Positions 46,569-59,800 of a stretch of 64,000 nt of DNA are shown here, one piece after another. Within the stretch, counting starts at the first letter, position 1; each line of letters starts with the position of its first letter. Source of the DNA: Agapanthus africanus (taxonomy: Eukaryota > Streptophyta > Magnoliopsida > Asparagales > Amaryllidaceae); NCBI GenBank assembly GCA_030015575.1, contig JASDDO010000006.1, positions 102,974,045 to 103,038,044 of the forward strand, given 5' to 3'. Under the pieces are notes generated by a model, which worked only from the letters and a program-made list of their open reading frames with translations, was not told the DNA's origin and did not search any database. The position numbers and the translations under genes are program-made.

Positions 46569-46772
46569 AACCGCGGTGAGTTGGCCGAGTCAGTAGATCG
46601 TTTTCCTTGTGTGTTCAGTAAAAACCCTGAGCCGATTTTTAAGATATGATTTATTATTTTTAAAGCAGATTTAAAAATCAGCAGAAACTTGGGGTTTTTG
46701 AAAAATGTATTGTGATTTTTACCGATCGAAGTTCTATATACTTTACTAACTAGCTAGTTTGTGCTTAGTTAG

Positions 46773-46784
46773 GCTCTGATACCA
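46773..46784 (-). other. Primer-binding site of B (initiator Met tRNA)
   Basis: GCTCTGATACCA on the plus strand, one base from the LTR. Confidence 0.93.
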
Positions 46785-46785
46785 C

Positions 46786-48038
46786 TGTAAGTCCACGTTG
46801 CCCACCTCGGTGCTTGCGGGGAGGCGGAAACGTATTGAAAAATCGGATTTTTAACACATTAGGCAGCTTGGACTAGCCAAAGGAGGGATCTTTACTAAAC
46901 AAAACTAACTAACAAAGCTAAAGGAGTTAGCTACTCGGTTAAGGGGTTATACCTAGGTCTTCAAATCCTTCTCTTCTTGCTCCTTGGAGTGAAAGAAAGG
47001 GATCTCCTTGTCGCCTTCTCTTGTCGAAGAAAGATCCACCCGAGGGCCTCAACCTTTGGCTTCAACTTCAAACTAGAAGTAACTAAGATGCTTGGAGTGC
47101 TAAACCTAGAACCTTAGAAAAAGTAGAGAGTATTTTTGAAGGATTTATCTCAAGCTCAAGGGATTCTCAACTCATGAGAGGGGAGAGCTAGAGAGAGAGG
47201 AAGAGAAGGAGAGAGAATCAAAATGATAGAATGAGAAGAAATAAACCATTCTTTTCACATATATGTGTGAATTATGAAAATAGATAATTAGCTAAATATA
47301 ATTGTCATGGTTTAATCAAGAAATGACCATTATCATTTCATATTAAATGCTTTTTGCTAGAATCAAAGAGCATCTTTCTTATGGAATGATTATGGTCAAG
47401 TTGTCAACCTAGGTCAACAAGTCAAATAAAGTCAAATGGTTAACAACCCTAACCATGCACAATTATAATTAACTAATATCAAAAAATCATATTTCACACA
47501 TAACCATTAGGGTTAAGAAAATGACAATGGTAATCAACCCTAATGAAAGTCCTCTGCCTCTGTCTCAGTCAACTGTGCATACATACCCGTATCCGTGTTC
47601 CGAGGAACACGAATACAATGAGATAAAACCAATCCCAAATCATATACTAGGATCCAGCTTAAACCAAAGCCCGCTAGTATAAGCTGTCCGGACAGCAAAC
47701 GTGCACAAATGCGCGGATGTGAACGAACCCTGTCGCAAAACCATGCGACCTCTACTCATTTTGCCTAAAGGCGAATAACCCTCTTTGTGGGACTCTAAAG
47801 ACTCGACACTACATTGGCAGTGGGTTTAACCACAGACCGCAAGCGGCAATAGCTGTACGAAACGGTCCCCAGGTAGATGCCGATAAGAAGACAGACGAGG
47901 TGAACCCATCTGAACTCCTACTGAGCCTGAATGTGACAGTCTTCGTACAGTCCGGTCTGTTCGTCTGATACATCGCATGGCGGGCCTAGGGGGCAGTAAA
48001 CGTCAATTCCCTAATAGCGGTACAAGTCGTGTCGGAGT
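46786..48038 (-). repeat. 5' LTR of element B, promoter-proximal 1253 bp (LTR1 type)
   Basis: Aligns with 28440-29690 at about 4% divergence. TTGAC cores near 47395-47440. Cut at GTCGGAGT by gypsy element I; the rest should reappear beyond the right edge starting GTAGCCC. Confidence 0.93.
48034..48038. repeat. Expected target-site copy GGAGT (element I)
   Basis: Intact LTR1 reads GTCGGAGTGTAGCCC; here GGAGT is followed by TGTAACAACTAGG of the gypsy LTR. The partner copy is off the right edge. Confidence 0.6.
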
Positions 48039-48584
48039 TGTAACAACTAGGATTATAGTAGTAACTAATTATATTTTATTTAGTGAAATTCTTTAATAAA
48101 AGTTTACCAAGTTGACTTTCAAATATTTTATCAAAATTAATAAGCATTTTTCTAGAATTTTCCTAAGCTTGCACAAACATGTTCATGTAACCTAAGGTTA
48201 AAAATTGGGTTAAACCATGTTAGGCAACCATGGTGGTCTAACCCCTCTTGTTAAGCTAACTAGTTTTAAATTAAGAATTTTGTTTTCAAAAATTTAAAGG
48301 GGTTAATATTTCTTTTGGGTTGATTTGGGTTGAGGAGAGAGAGGACATGAGGGGTGTTATGTTAGCTTTTGTTAGAGAGAGAAAATGGTGACTTAAGGAA
48401 GGGTCACACCCACTTCACTTCAAAACTTTTCATAGCCTCCACACTCTCCCTCCCACACACATCCATCACATCTCTCACTCACACAAACACTCACTCACTC
48501 ACCCTCTCACTTAAAACCTACATCAGCATCTGCTTTACCTCAGCCCCAAAAACACATCAGAACCAATATATCAACAACATCAGC

Positions 48585-48815
48585 TGCATCAGCAGCAGCA
48601 ACACTCTGTTTTCAAACAGCCCTTCACCCATTTCAAACACCCAGCAGCTGCACAAGCAACAACAGGAGTTGCAGCAGCAACAACACCACCCAACAAACCC
48701 TCCACAACAGCAACAAACACAACAACACAACAAGAAAGGTAGCAAGCAACAACTTCAGCCTTTAAAACAGCTTCATCCTTTAAACAGCAACAGCAACTCC
48801 AGGCAGCAACAGCAG
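48585..48815. repeat. CAG/CAA/CAC-rich low-complexity tract in gypsy LTR
   Basis: Short CAGCAGCAA-type repeats. Produces long but meaningless Gln-rich or Cys-rich frames. The 3' LTR copy near 57404-57635 has a frame-breaking TAG, so coding is not supported. Confidence 0.8.
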
Positions 48816-49768
48816 CACCCCAGCAAGCTCCACCTCTTCTCCTTCTCCTCCTTCTCCTTGTTTGTGAGGTTCCTAGTGGGGTATAACCTCTAAAATCCTT
48901 CCTTGTTTGCTTAGTTGTGTAGAAATAGCTTCGATTAGCGATAATTATACGTTTTTGTGCTTGTTTGGGTGATTTTTGTGAAAGTGTGTTTATGTGAGGT
49001 TGGTGTTGGGTAGACTAGCCTAAGTGGGTGTTGTTGAGGCCAGGTTAACCTAGGATAACCCTAGAATACACTAAAATACCCTCAGATTTCAAATTATACA
49101 AAACTTGACGTTTTTAAGCAAATCATGGCTTTTTGAGATCTGCTGTAACCCATGTAGGTTCAGAATAAAATTGAATGGACCATAGCCTACTGGTGACACC
49201 CTGACCCCACCACCAGAGCCCGACCCCACTACTTCAACCCGAGGCCGCCGGAATATTCGTTCTGGCCGCAATTTGCGGCCAGACTAGGGGGTTAGGGGCT
49301 AGGGTTTTTAATACAGGTGTCTGCTACATTTTGTGGGTCCAGGGTATACATAGTTTTGTAATATTCTAACCTGGGTAAAATCTGGGACAATATGTATTTT
49401 TCTGGGAATTTATTTTGCGCGATACGCGTGTGCATTCTGTGATTCAGCGTATCGCGGCGTATCGGATCGAGTTCTAGACACACACACACGTTCCAGCATA
49501 TCGCGCACACGAGAGTTTCTCGTTTCGTTTTGATATCACGTTTTACGAGATTTTGATATATTGGGATTCTTGTATTAATTCCAGGTTCGCAGGCGGGTAC
49601 GTCAGACGCCGCCAGGAAAGGGAAGCAGGTGGTCGGCTTTTCTTAGCATGCGACCAGGTGAGTAGATTTATCATCTACGGGGAAATCTCCCGTATGTCGT
49701 TAAGCGTCAGGGCATAATAGGATGTTAGTTTTATGTGTTCATGCAGGCATACTAGAGTAGCATACCTC

Positions 49769-49784
49769 CTTATATATATAGAAC
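49769..49784 (+). promoter_or_regulatory. Possible TATA box in gypsy 5' LTR
   Basis: CCTTATATATATAGAACT, unchanged in the 3' LTR (about 58616). The placement near the middle of a 3.8-kb LTR is plausible for a U3/R boundary, but no transcript evidence is available here. Confidence 0.35.
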
Positions 49785-51843
49785 TGGAAGTATAGAACAC
49801 TACACTGTCACTAACGGTCCAAGTTACACGAGCACGATTTATATGCTACACTCACACCGTTAGTGATTGCCATGACACTCACATTATAGGATTGCTATAA
49901 ACCGCATTATTTGATTCTGCTTTATTGACGTTGTCATGATTACCGCATACTATCATATGGACATTCATACCATGCACACTGTATATGCACTTTCGTGAGT
50001 ACCTTTATTGATATAACCCTACTTGGGCACATATGCATCATATGTCTACAGTTGTGCACATGTACATTGCTATATTCACTTTGCATACTTATCCATGCAC
50101 ACATCTATACCGATACACATATTCATATTCTACATACATGGATGATATAGACTTGTTTTAAAAACTAAGGGACCGCAGACATTATTCTCAAAACTAGATC
50201 TTTCAAAAGAGAGGTTTTCCCTTTCTTTACTCTTAGCGTCTTACGACATGTTGCATGGATTACGTATTGTATTAGATTATATGATTTCTGGATTTGGGAA
50301 CCGGAGTACTAATTTAAGAAATACGCACTGTTTAAAAACCCGGTTTCCCTTGAAATGATATTTTAGTGCGTCCACCATGAGTTTTCTCGGTTCCAGAGAG
50401 CTTTTGTGTGTATACCCGATTCGAGGAGAGGTAGGCACCGATTGCGGGTAAATGGTGGACCCGGTACGTTACCCCGGGGCGAGAAGACTCGTATTGTTAG
50501 ACGGTGAGCCCGGCGGATGGACTACTACCTACCGGTGATTGGTTAAACCTGACGATTATCCGGAGGATACCGACCAGAGTCGATAGATGGATACGGGATG
50601 ACGCGTACTACCGGGGGCCGAGGGCCGATTCCGCAGATGGAGCCCATGGGCAGATCCGATGGACGGGCGCCCCATATTGGAGGATTTGCGTGTCGATACT
50701 GGACACGGTTGTTTTTATGAGATTTGGGTGCCGATGTTGGGCACTCACGATTGTATGAGATTCACAGGATTTGAGGGCCGATGTGGATGACGGCGCCTGA
50801 GTTTTACTAGGAATTGGGTATATTGATGGACACCGGTCATTTTACCACGTTGATATTCCGTGTAGACACTATTTATTCCCATACTCAGCATTTAGTATTG
50901 ACATCTCATCCTGCACCTATGGTACTGATACAGTACGCATGCTATACATGATTATTGCACACCCTGCTCATGTTATATAGGGTTGTTAGACTCCATATCA
51001 GACCTGATTATTGCATATTCTGCTCATTATATGGAGAGACTTTTAGACTACATTTGTTGCCTAATATGAGTATTCAGTTCATCATATAGATGTTATCTGT
51101 TGGCATAGATTAGAGTATCGCAGTACGTGCATACTCGCGATTACCTTTATATGTTATCTACTATTCACGAGTTAGCAACTCACCCCCGTTGTGCCACATT
51201 GCTTGCAGGTTACCCTTGGGAGTAGTCGCGGCTGGCTGTTTACCGCACCTTTTGACACAGATACCCTTGCTGAGGCGTGTTAGCCCTTTTGCTATTAGGT
51301 GGGTTTTGTACGGTATCTGTTTACTTTTTAGTTGCATCTTGATGTATCTAGTACTCTCCATCTACTTTCATGTATTCACTTAGAGACAGTTGTGAAGACG
51401 ATGTATGTTATTTGCACTCTGGTGTCGGGCTCGTTGTGAGCCGACTTTATTCATGCAGTTTTACCTCTTATGATATTGTTTTCACTTTACTGCTCATTCT
51501 TCGCTTCGGCGTCGTATATTATTTTGAGGTGATTTCTTCGCCGTTGGGCGCAATTCTCCAATTGTGATACTCTATTTATATCACATGTTACTTTTAATTA
51601 TACCTCGCCTTATACCCGATTTCGGGACAAACTTTTTGAAAAGGAAATGTTGTTAATATGATTTAAATAATTACATGAACCAAAAAGGATTGCTACTAAG
51701 TAACTTAAAGTTTTCTAAATGTTTTAACACTCCAAATTTTAATGGTTTTGTTTTCTGGGTTCGGCTTACTTAGTCATGTTACGCCTGTAGGCGTTGCGTG
51801 GTTAAGTGCCGGTCACGGGCCGAACTTTGGGTCGTGAAAAATT

Positions 51844-51855
51844 TGGTATCAGAGC
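51844..51855 (+). other. Primer-binding site of gypsy element I (initiator Met tRNA)
   Basis: TGGTATCAGAGC a few bases after the LTR end (GTCGTGAAAAATT). Confidence 0.9.
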
Positions 51856-52075
51856 ATAGGTTTTGCCTTCGGAGTGTAGGATTGACCCTGGTATGATGGA
51901 GTAGGTAGCTGCAGCAGGGTGGCGTGGCGTGTGTATGTTCCGCAGCATACTCACGACACGGTACCCCGCCAAAGCGACCTTAGGGCTTATTGATTGAAAT
52001 TCCTTCATGACTATATACATTCTGGCGATTCGATTTCCGTATCCTTATCGAATCCTACCTTCCTTTTCAGCCACT

Positions 52076-53160
52076 ATGCCGCCAAGGACTACGAGGGCAC
52101 AGAGAGCGGGTGCGAGAGACGAGGCTCGTGTTGACTCGTCCGAGACGAGGACTGATCCGGGCAATGCACCTGTTGCACCCGAGCAGACTACCCCTCCCAT
52201 GACAGATCAGATCGCCACACTAGGGGCTGGTATGTAGGAGATGCGCCAGACGGTGGGATCTAGCACGAAGGAGATGCGTCAGATGATAGGGTCGCTAGTT
52301 GAGACGCTTCGAGCGCAGTGACCAGAGGTAGCTCCACAAGTCACGGGGACCGCGATGGTATCTACAGCACCAGCAGTTGCCCCTACAGCCACGGAGGTGA
52401 TTTCAGTATCGTTAGCAGAATTCATGAGGCTGAAGCCTCCGGTTTTCACAGGCACCGAAGCAACAGAGGACTCGCAGTCCTTTATTGATAGGATGGCCCG
52501 GATATGCCGTTCCCTTAGATGCTCAGATACGTGGGTCGAGTTCGTGAGCTTTAGCTTGGAAGGACTTGCGCAGAAATGGTGCGAATCGGTCGAGAAGGGC
52601 CGGGCAGCAGGTCTTCCTCCTATGACCTGGACAGAGTTTGTGACGATCTTTATAGCCCGCTTCCTTCCCTAGAGTGTCAGGGACGCCCGAGCACGCAGAT
52701 TTGAGTCCTTACGCCAGACGCCAGAGATGACCGTGGCAGAGTACGACATGCTATTCACCGAGCTATCAGTTTATGCTCCGTACCTAGTGGCTACTGAGGA
52801 ACTGCGAGTCAAGAGATTTGTCCGAGGCTTGCTTACACCACTGTTTCTTACGATCAGTGCATATCATTACGAGACGTATGCCACAGCTGTTGACGCAGCC
52901 CTATTAGTCGAGGAGCGCCTTGCCGAGAGTAGTTCCAGGGCCGAAGAGGGTTCGTACTGACACAGCAGCTCAGAGACATCCGTTCAGACGCCGTGATAGA
53001 CGTCATACCGGTGACAGAGACTCGGGGCGAGGTCAGATGTTTAGCTCATACCCCCAGGAGGGTTAGCAGACGTCCCGTGGATGCTTTGGGTGTGGTAGTC
53101 CTCATCACCGCGTCAGAGATTGTACCGAGGCACGCCAGAGGGAGCCAGCCGTACCGCATG
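52076..53160 (+). pseudogene. Gypsy element I gag, broken
   Basis: ATG at 52076 (MPPRTTRAQRAG) preceded by a ~220-bp leader. Retrotrans_gag core at about 52420-52960: FTGTEATEDSQSFIDRM, WVEFVSFSLEGLAQKWCE, MTWTEFVTIFIARFLP, MTVAEYDMLFTEL, VKRFVRGL. In-frame stops at 52235 (LGAGM then EMRQ), 52319, 52670 (FLP then SVRDARA) and 52958. The CX2CX4HX4C knuckle ([14 protein letters not shown], about 53082-53123) sits in a different frame, so at least one indel precedes it and one follows. Capsid protein in origin, not made whole. Confidence 0.88.
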
Positions 53161-56100
53161 TCAAACTTCCACCTTCTCCACCCAGAGGGCGTTGCCTGTT
53201 GTACCCACAGTTGCTCCGCATCAGACTCATGCACAGAGGGGCCATAGTCGCGGAGGGTTTGTTCCTAGAGGACGAGGCGGTCGAGGCAGAGGACAACCAG
53301 CTACCGGCAGAGTACAGCCAACTGCTAGCAGGGGACCGCCAGTTAAAGGTGGAGGACAGGTACAGGTTTTCGCTTTGACGCATCAGGACACGCAAGCGTC
53401 CAATGCGGTGGTCTCAGGTACCTTATCAGTATGTACTATTGATGCACACGTATTATTCGATCACGGACCCACGCACTCGTATGTTTCCACACATTTTGTG
53501 CCGAGTTTGGGTAGAGAGTCTGGGTTGCTTGATCAGCCACTTGTAGTGACCACTCCTGTGGGAGAGTCGTTTGTTGCTAGGCACGTGTTCCGATCCTGTG
53601 TTGTCCGTATTGGCGAGAGAGATTTGCATGTCGACTTGATCCATCTGGAGATGTTGGACTTCGACGTTCTTTTGGGCATGGATTGGTTGGCCACGTGCTA
53701 TGCGTCAGTGGACTGCCACGAGAAGACTGTTAGGTTTTGTTTTCCCGGCGAGTCGACTTTTGTTGTGCAGGGTGACCGTGGTACCACCCCTCACTTTTTG
53801 ATTTCTTCTCTTCACGCTGGACAGCTTCTGAGGAAGGGATGTCAGGGATTCCTAGCCTATGTTGCTGAGATTAGGGCTACAGATGTTCCACTGGACCAGG
53901 TTTCGAGTGTATACGAGTTCCCTGACGTATTGCGTGACGAGCTTCATGGGCTACCGCCTGAGTGTGATGTTGTTTTCCGTATTGATTTGATTCCAGGCAT
54001 GGGGCCTATTTCTATATCGCCTTACCGGATGGCCCCGGCGGAGTTTAGTGAGTTGAAGAGTCAGTTGCAAAATTTGCTGGACAAGGGACTCGTTCGACCC
54101 AGTGTTTCTCCTTGGGGTGCTCCGGTCCTATTTATCAAGAAGGACGGCAGTTTGCGTCTGTGTATCGACTACCGGCAACTGAACCGGGTGACCGTGCGGA
54201 ACAGATATCCGTTGCCACGCATCGACTACTTGTTCGACCAGCTTCAGGGGGCAGGATATTTTTTGAGGATCGATTTGCGATCAGGCTATCATTAGCTGAG
54301 AGTTCAACCAGAGGACATTCCGAAGACGGCTTTCCGTACGCGTTATGGCCATTATGAGTTTTTGGTGATGTCGTTCGGACTCACCAACGCTCCAGCAGCC
54401 TTCATGGACATGATGAACAGTAAATTCAGGCCGTATCTTGACTTGTTCATCATCGTATTCATTGACGATATATTGGTGTATTCCCAGAGCAGAAAGGAGC
54501 ATGAGCAGCACCTGCGGATTACACTGCAGACCTTGAGAGAGCACCGGCTCTATGCAAAATTCTCCAAGTGCGCGTTCTGGCTGGACAGCGTAGACTTCTT
54601 GGGTCACGTGATTACACGGGATGGTATATGTGTAAACCCGAGGAAGGTCGAGGCCGTTCGGAGTTGTCCCAGACCTTCATCCGTTACTGAGATAGGCAGC
54701 TTTCTAGGACTGGCCGGCTACTACAGGCGATTTGTGCAGGATTTCTCCCGTATTGCTGCACCTTTGACCGGTTTGACCCGGAAGGGGGATCCTTACGTTT
54801 GGACGGAGGAGTGCGAGCACAGTTTCCAGCAGCTATGGACTTGTTTGACTACGGCGCCAGTGTTATCTTTGCCTTCAGGATCAGGCGGATTTGTAGTATA
54901 TTGTGACGCTTCACGAGTGGGGCTAGGATGCGTATTGATGCAGCATGGCAAGGTGATCGCATATACTTCCCGCCAACTGAAGGAACATGAATAGAACTAC
55001 CCCACACACGATTTGGAGATGGCTGCAGTGGTCTTTGCACTTAAGATCTGGCGACATTACATCTATGGCGAGTCGTGCCAAATATTCACTGATCACAAAA
55101 GCCTAAAGTATATATTTAAGCAGCGAGACCTGAATCTCCGACAGCGCCGTTGGATGGAACTGGTGAAGGACTACGACTGCGAGATCTTGTATCACCCGGG
55201 CAAGGCCAATGTAGTTGTGGATGCTTTGAGCAGGAGGCCCGGGGGTAGTCTATCATGCTTGAGTGCAGTACAGAGGTAGTCGTCAGCAGATTGGTATATA
55301 CTATGCGACGGCCGAGTACAGTTCGAGTTCATACAGATCGGGGGACAGCTTGCGCACGTTCGTGCACGCCCTCAGTTGCTTGACCGTATATATGAGGCAC
55401 AGCGCAGGGATGACCGTTGCTTATAAATCGTGGCACAGATTGGACAGAGCAGATTCTCCGAGTTCCTGATCGATGATCAGGGGGTATTAGGATTTGGGTC
55501 TAGACTGTGCGTACCAGATGCTGAGGGATTGCGGCGTGGTATTCTCGAGGAGGCACATCGATCAGTGTACAGTGTCCATCCCGGTTCCACCAAGATGTAC
55601 CATGATATGAGGGAAGTCTACTGGTGGGACGGAATGAAGAGGGACATTGCTGATTTCGTATCGAGATGCTTGACTTGTCAGCAAGTCAAGGCCGAGCACC
55701 AGAGGCCCGCGGGAGAGCTACAGCCGTTTCCCATTCCGAAGTGGAAATGGGAACAAATTTCGATGGATTTCGTTATGGGTCTACCCAGGACTAGGCGGGG
55801 ATATGACTCCATTTGGGTGATCGTGGATCGTCTGACGAAAGCGGCTCACTTCCTACCAGTGAAGACGACTTTCGGATTTGCTCAATACGCCCAGATTTAT
55901 ATCGACGAGATTGTGCGACTACATGGGGTTCCGACATGTATTGTGTCCGACCGAGGCACCCAGTTCACCAGCAGATTATGGCAGAGGCTTCAGGAGGCTT
56001 TGGGCACTCGTTTGAGTTTCAGCACGGCATTTCATCCGCAGACCGACGGACAGTCAGAGCGGACCATTCAGACTCTCGAGGACATGCTCCGAGCTTGCGT

Positions 56101-56824
56101 GTTAGATTTTGGTGGTAGCTGGGATCATCATTTACCCTTGATAGAGTTCTCCCACAATAATAGCTTCCAGGACACTATACAGATGGCACCTTTCGTGGCT
56201 TTGTATGGGAGGAGATGTAGATCGCCCGTCTGTTGGACAGAGCTCATCGAGAGCAGTATTTTGGGGCCACATATCATACAGGAGACGACCGAGAAGATAC
56301 AGCTGATTCGGGACAGGATGAGGACGGCTCAGAGCAGGAAGAAATCGTATGCTGACAGATGCCACCACAGTTTAGAGTTCGCAGTTGGCGATCACGTTTT
56401 TCTGCGGGTCTCTCCGATGAAGGGAGTGATGAGGTTTGGACGGAAGGGGAAGCTTAGCCCCAGATTCATAGGTCCTTTCGAGATCCTCGAGCGTGTCGGC
56501 GCAATAGCGTATCGATTGGGTCTTCCACCCAGTCTTTCAGATGTCCACCCCGTCTTCCACGTATCGATGCTACGCAGATATCTTCATGACCCTTCCCACA
56601 CGATCCAGAATCCGACAGTACAGCTTGATCCCGACCTTTCATTCACCGTGCAGCCAGTGGAGATATTGGAACGGCAGGTGAAGAAACTTCGATCTAGGAT
56701 CCTGCCGTCGGTGAAGGTTCTTTGGCGCAGCCCGAACGGTGAAGAGTTCACTTGGGAGGCCGAGGGGGAGATGCGGAAGAAATTCCCTCATCTCTTTGAA
56801 GGTACGCGTAGTCTTATATTTTAA
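53160..56824 (+). pseudogene. Gypsy element I protease-RT-RNase H-integrase-chromodomain, broken
   Basis: Protease: [12 protein letters not shown] at about 53456, where the family normally has D-S/T-G-A, so the active-site loop is altered; DVLLGMDWL follows. [50 protein letters not shown] then stop (54293), and FIDDILVYS (about 54458). RNase [17 protein letters not shown]; stop at 54992 (LKEHE then NYPTHDLEM); ends VDALSRRP. A stop after SAVQR (55277) and one more (near 55424) precede integrase. Integrase 55430-56824: HRSVYSVHPG...CLTCQQVK zinc module, D (SMDFVMGLP), D (SDRGTQFTS), E (DGQSERTIQ), then the chromodomain-like tail. Chromodomains direct such elements to heterochromatin. Confidence 0.9.
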
Positions 56825-56844
56825 ATTCGGGGATGAATTTTCTT

Positions 56845-56857
56845 AAGGGGGGAAGAC
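56845..56857 (+). other. Polypurine tract of gypsy element I
   Basis: AAGGGGGGAAGAC just before TGTAACAACTAGG. Confidence 0.88.
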
Positions 56858-59800
56858 TGTAACAACTAGGATTATATTAGTAACTAATTATATTTTATTT
56901 AGTGAAATTCTTTAATAAAAGTTTACCAAGTTGAATTTCAAACATTTTATCAAAATTAATAAGCATTTTTCTAGAATTTTCCTAAGCTTGCACAAACATG
57001 TGCATGTAACCTAGAGTTAAAAATTAGGTTAAACCATGTTAGGCAACCATGGTGGTCTAACCCCTCTTGTTAAGCTAATTAGTTTTAAATTAAGAATTTT
57101 ATTTTCAATAATTTAAAGGGTTTAATATTTCTTTTTGGTTGACATGGGTTGAGGAGAGAGACGACATGAGGGGTGTCATGTTAGCTTTTGTTAGAGAGAG
57201 AAAATGGTAGCTTAAGGAAGGGTCACACCCACTTCACTTCAAAACTTTTCATAGCCTCCACACTCTCCCTCCCACTCACATCCCTCACATCTCTCACTCA
57301 CACAAACACTCACTCACTCACCCTCTCACTTAAAACCTACATTAGCATCTGCTTTACCTCAGCCCCAAAAACACATCAGAACCAATATATCAACAGCATC
57401 AGCTGCATCAGCAGCAGCAACACTCTGTTTTCAAACAGCCCTTCACCCATTTCAAACACCCAGCAGCAGCAAAAGCAACAAAAGGAGTTGCAGCAGTAGC
57501 AACACCACCCAAAACACCCACCACAACAGCAACAAACACAACAATACAACAAGAAAGGTAGCAAGCAACAGCTTCAGCCTTTAAAACAGCGTCAGCCTTC
57601 AAACAGCAACAACAACTCCAGGAAGCAACAGCAGCACCCGGGCAAGCTCCACCTCTTCTTCTTCTCCTCCTTCTCCTTGTTTATGAGGTTCCTAGTGGGG
57701 TATAACCTCGAAACTCCTTCCTTGTTTGCTTAGTTTTGTAGAAATAGCTTTGATTAGCGATAATTATACGTTTTTGTGCTTGTTTGGGTGATTTTTGTGA
57801 AAGTGTGTTTAGGTGAGGTTGGTGTTGGGTAGACTAGCCTAAGTAAGTGTTGTTGAGGCCAGGTTAACATAGGATAACCCCATATTACACTAAAATACCC
57901 TCAGTTTTCAAATTATACAAAACTTGACGTTTTGTAAGCAAATCATGGCTTTTTGAGATCTGCTGTAACCCATGTAGGTTCAGAATAAAATTGAATGGAC
58001 CATAGCCTACTGGTGACACCCTGAACCCACCACCAGAGCCCGACCCCACCACTTCAACCCGAGGCCGCCGGAATATTCGTTCTGGCCGCAATTTGCGGCC
58101 AGACTAGGGGGTTAGGGGCTAGAGTTTTTGGTACAGGTGTCTGCTACATTTTGTCGGTCCAGGGTATATATAGTTTTGTAATATTATAACCTGGGTAAAA
58201 TCTGGGACATTATGTCTTTTTCTGGTAATTTATTTTGCGCGATACGCGCGATACGCAAGTGGATTCTGTGATTCAGCGTATCGCGGCGTATCGGATCGAG
58301 TTCTGGACACACACACACGTTCCAGCGTATCGCGCGAACGCGCGTTAATTCGCGACGCAAGTTTCTCGTTTCGTTCCGATATCGCGTTTTACGAGATGTT
58401 GATATATTTTGATTCTTGTGTTAATTCCAGGTTCGCAGCCGGGTACGTCAGACGCTGCCAGGAAAGGGAAGCAGGTGGTCGGCTATACTTAGCACGCGAC
58501 CAGGTGTGTAGATTTTAACATCTATGGGGAAATCGCCCGTATGGCGTTAAGCGTCAGGGCATAATAGGATGTTAGTTTTATGTGTTCATGCAGGCATACT
58601 AGAGTAGCATACCTCCTTATATATATAGAACTGGTAGTATAGAACACTGCACTGTCATTAACGGTCCAAGTTGCACGAGCACGATTTATATGCTACACTC
58701 ACACCGTTAGTAATTGCCATGACACTCGCATTATAGGATTGCTATAAACCGCATTATTTGATTCTGCTTTATTGATGTTGTCATGATTACCGCATACTAT
58801 CATATGGACATTCATACCATGCACACTGTATATGCACTTTCGTGAGTACCTTCATTGATATAACCCTACTTGGGCACATATGCATCATATGTCTACAGTT
58901 GTGCACATGTACATTGCTATATTCACTTTGCATACTTATCCATGCACACATCCATACCGATACACATATTCATATGCTACATACATGGATGATATAGACT
59001 TGTTTTAAAAACTAAGGGACCGCGGGCATTATTCTCAAAACTAGATCTTTCAAAAGAGCGGTTTACCCTTTCTTTACTCTTAGAGTCTTACGACATGTTG
59101 CATGGATTACGTATTGTATTTGATTATATGATTTCTGGATTTGGGAACCGGAGTACTAATTTAAGAAATACGCATTGTTTAAAAACCCGGTTTCCCTTGA
59201 AATGATATTTTAGTGCGTCCACCATGAGTTTTCTCGGTTCCAGAGAGCTTGTGTGAGTATACCTGATTCGAGGAGAGGTAGGCACCGATTGCGGTTACAT
59301 GGTGGACCCGGTACGGTACCCCGGGGAGAGAAGACTCGTATTGTTAGACGGTGAGCCCGGCGGAGGGACTACTACCTACCGGTGATTGGTTAGACCTGGC
59401 GATTATCCGGAGGATACCGACCAGAGTCGATAGATGGATACGGGACGACGCGTACTGCCGGAGGCCGAGGGACGATTCCGCAGACGGAGCCCATGGGAAG
59501 ATCCGATGGACAGACGCCCCATATTGGAGGATTTGCGTGTCGATGCTGGACACGGTTGTTTTTATGAGATTTCGGAGCCGATGTTGGGCACTCACGATTG
59601 TATGAGATTAACAGGATTTGAGGGCCGATGTGGATGACGGCGCCTGATTTTTACTGGGAATTGGGTGTATTGATGGACACCGGTCATTTTTCCACGTTGA
59701 TATTCCGTGTATACAATATTTATTCCCATACGCAGCATTTAGTATTGACATCTCATCCTGCACCTATGGTACTGATACAGTACACATGCTATACATGATT

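Larger units (their letters stand above)
45441..46772 (-). other. Element B leader, primer-site-proximal part
   Basis: Non-coding; contains CGTTAG...CTAACG (about 45741-45761) and the two GC-rich hairpins (46516-46568). Confidence 0.82.
28440..48038 (-). mobile_element. Element B: Ty1/copia retrotransposon, split by A and by gypsy element I
   Basis: Minus strand: 3' LTR 28440-30487, coding 30502-34451, leader 34452-35170 plus 45441-46772, primer-binding site 46773-46784, and the promoter-proximal 1253 bp of the 5' LTR (46786-48038). Over the first ~600 bp the LTRs differ at about 24 sites by eye (4%). The remaining 5' LTR lies past the window. Coding has several stops and a frameshift, so it is dead. 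Confidence 0.92.
48039..51838 (+). repeat. 5' LTR of gypsy element I
   Basis: About 3.8 kb starting TGTAACAACTAGG; right end is uncertain by a few bases because the usual CA before the primer site reads AA. Includes a CAG/CAA-rich stretch (about 48585-48815), a cluster of GCGTATCG-like motifs (49416-49505) and a TATATATA run (49771). Confidence 0.88.

Noticed and set aside
48369-48893. A 174-codon Gln/Ser-rich frame in the gypsy 5' LTR
   Set aside because: Low-complexity CAG/CAA tract; the 3' LTR copy is cut by a stop after about 103 codons and the opposite strand also gives a long Cys-rich frame.
53120-53260. Alternative gypsy frame start around 53120 as a separate gene
   Set aside because: It is the same polyprotein after an indel near the zinc knuckle; order and motifs continue into protease.
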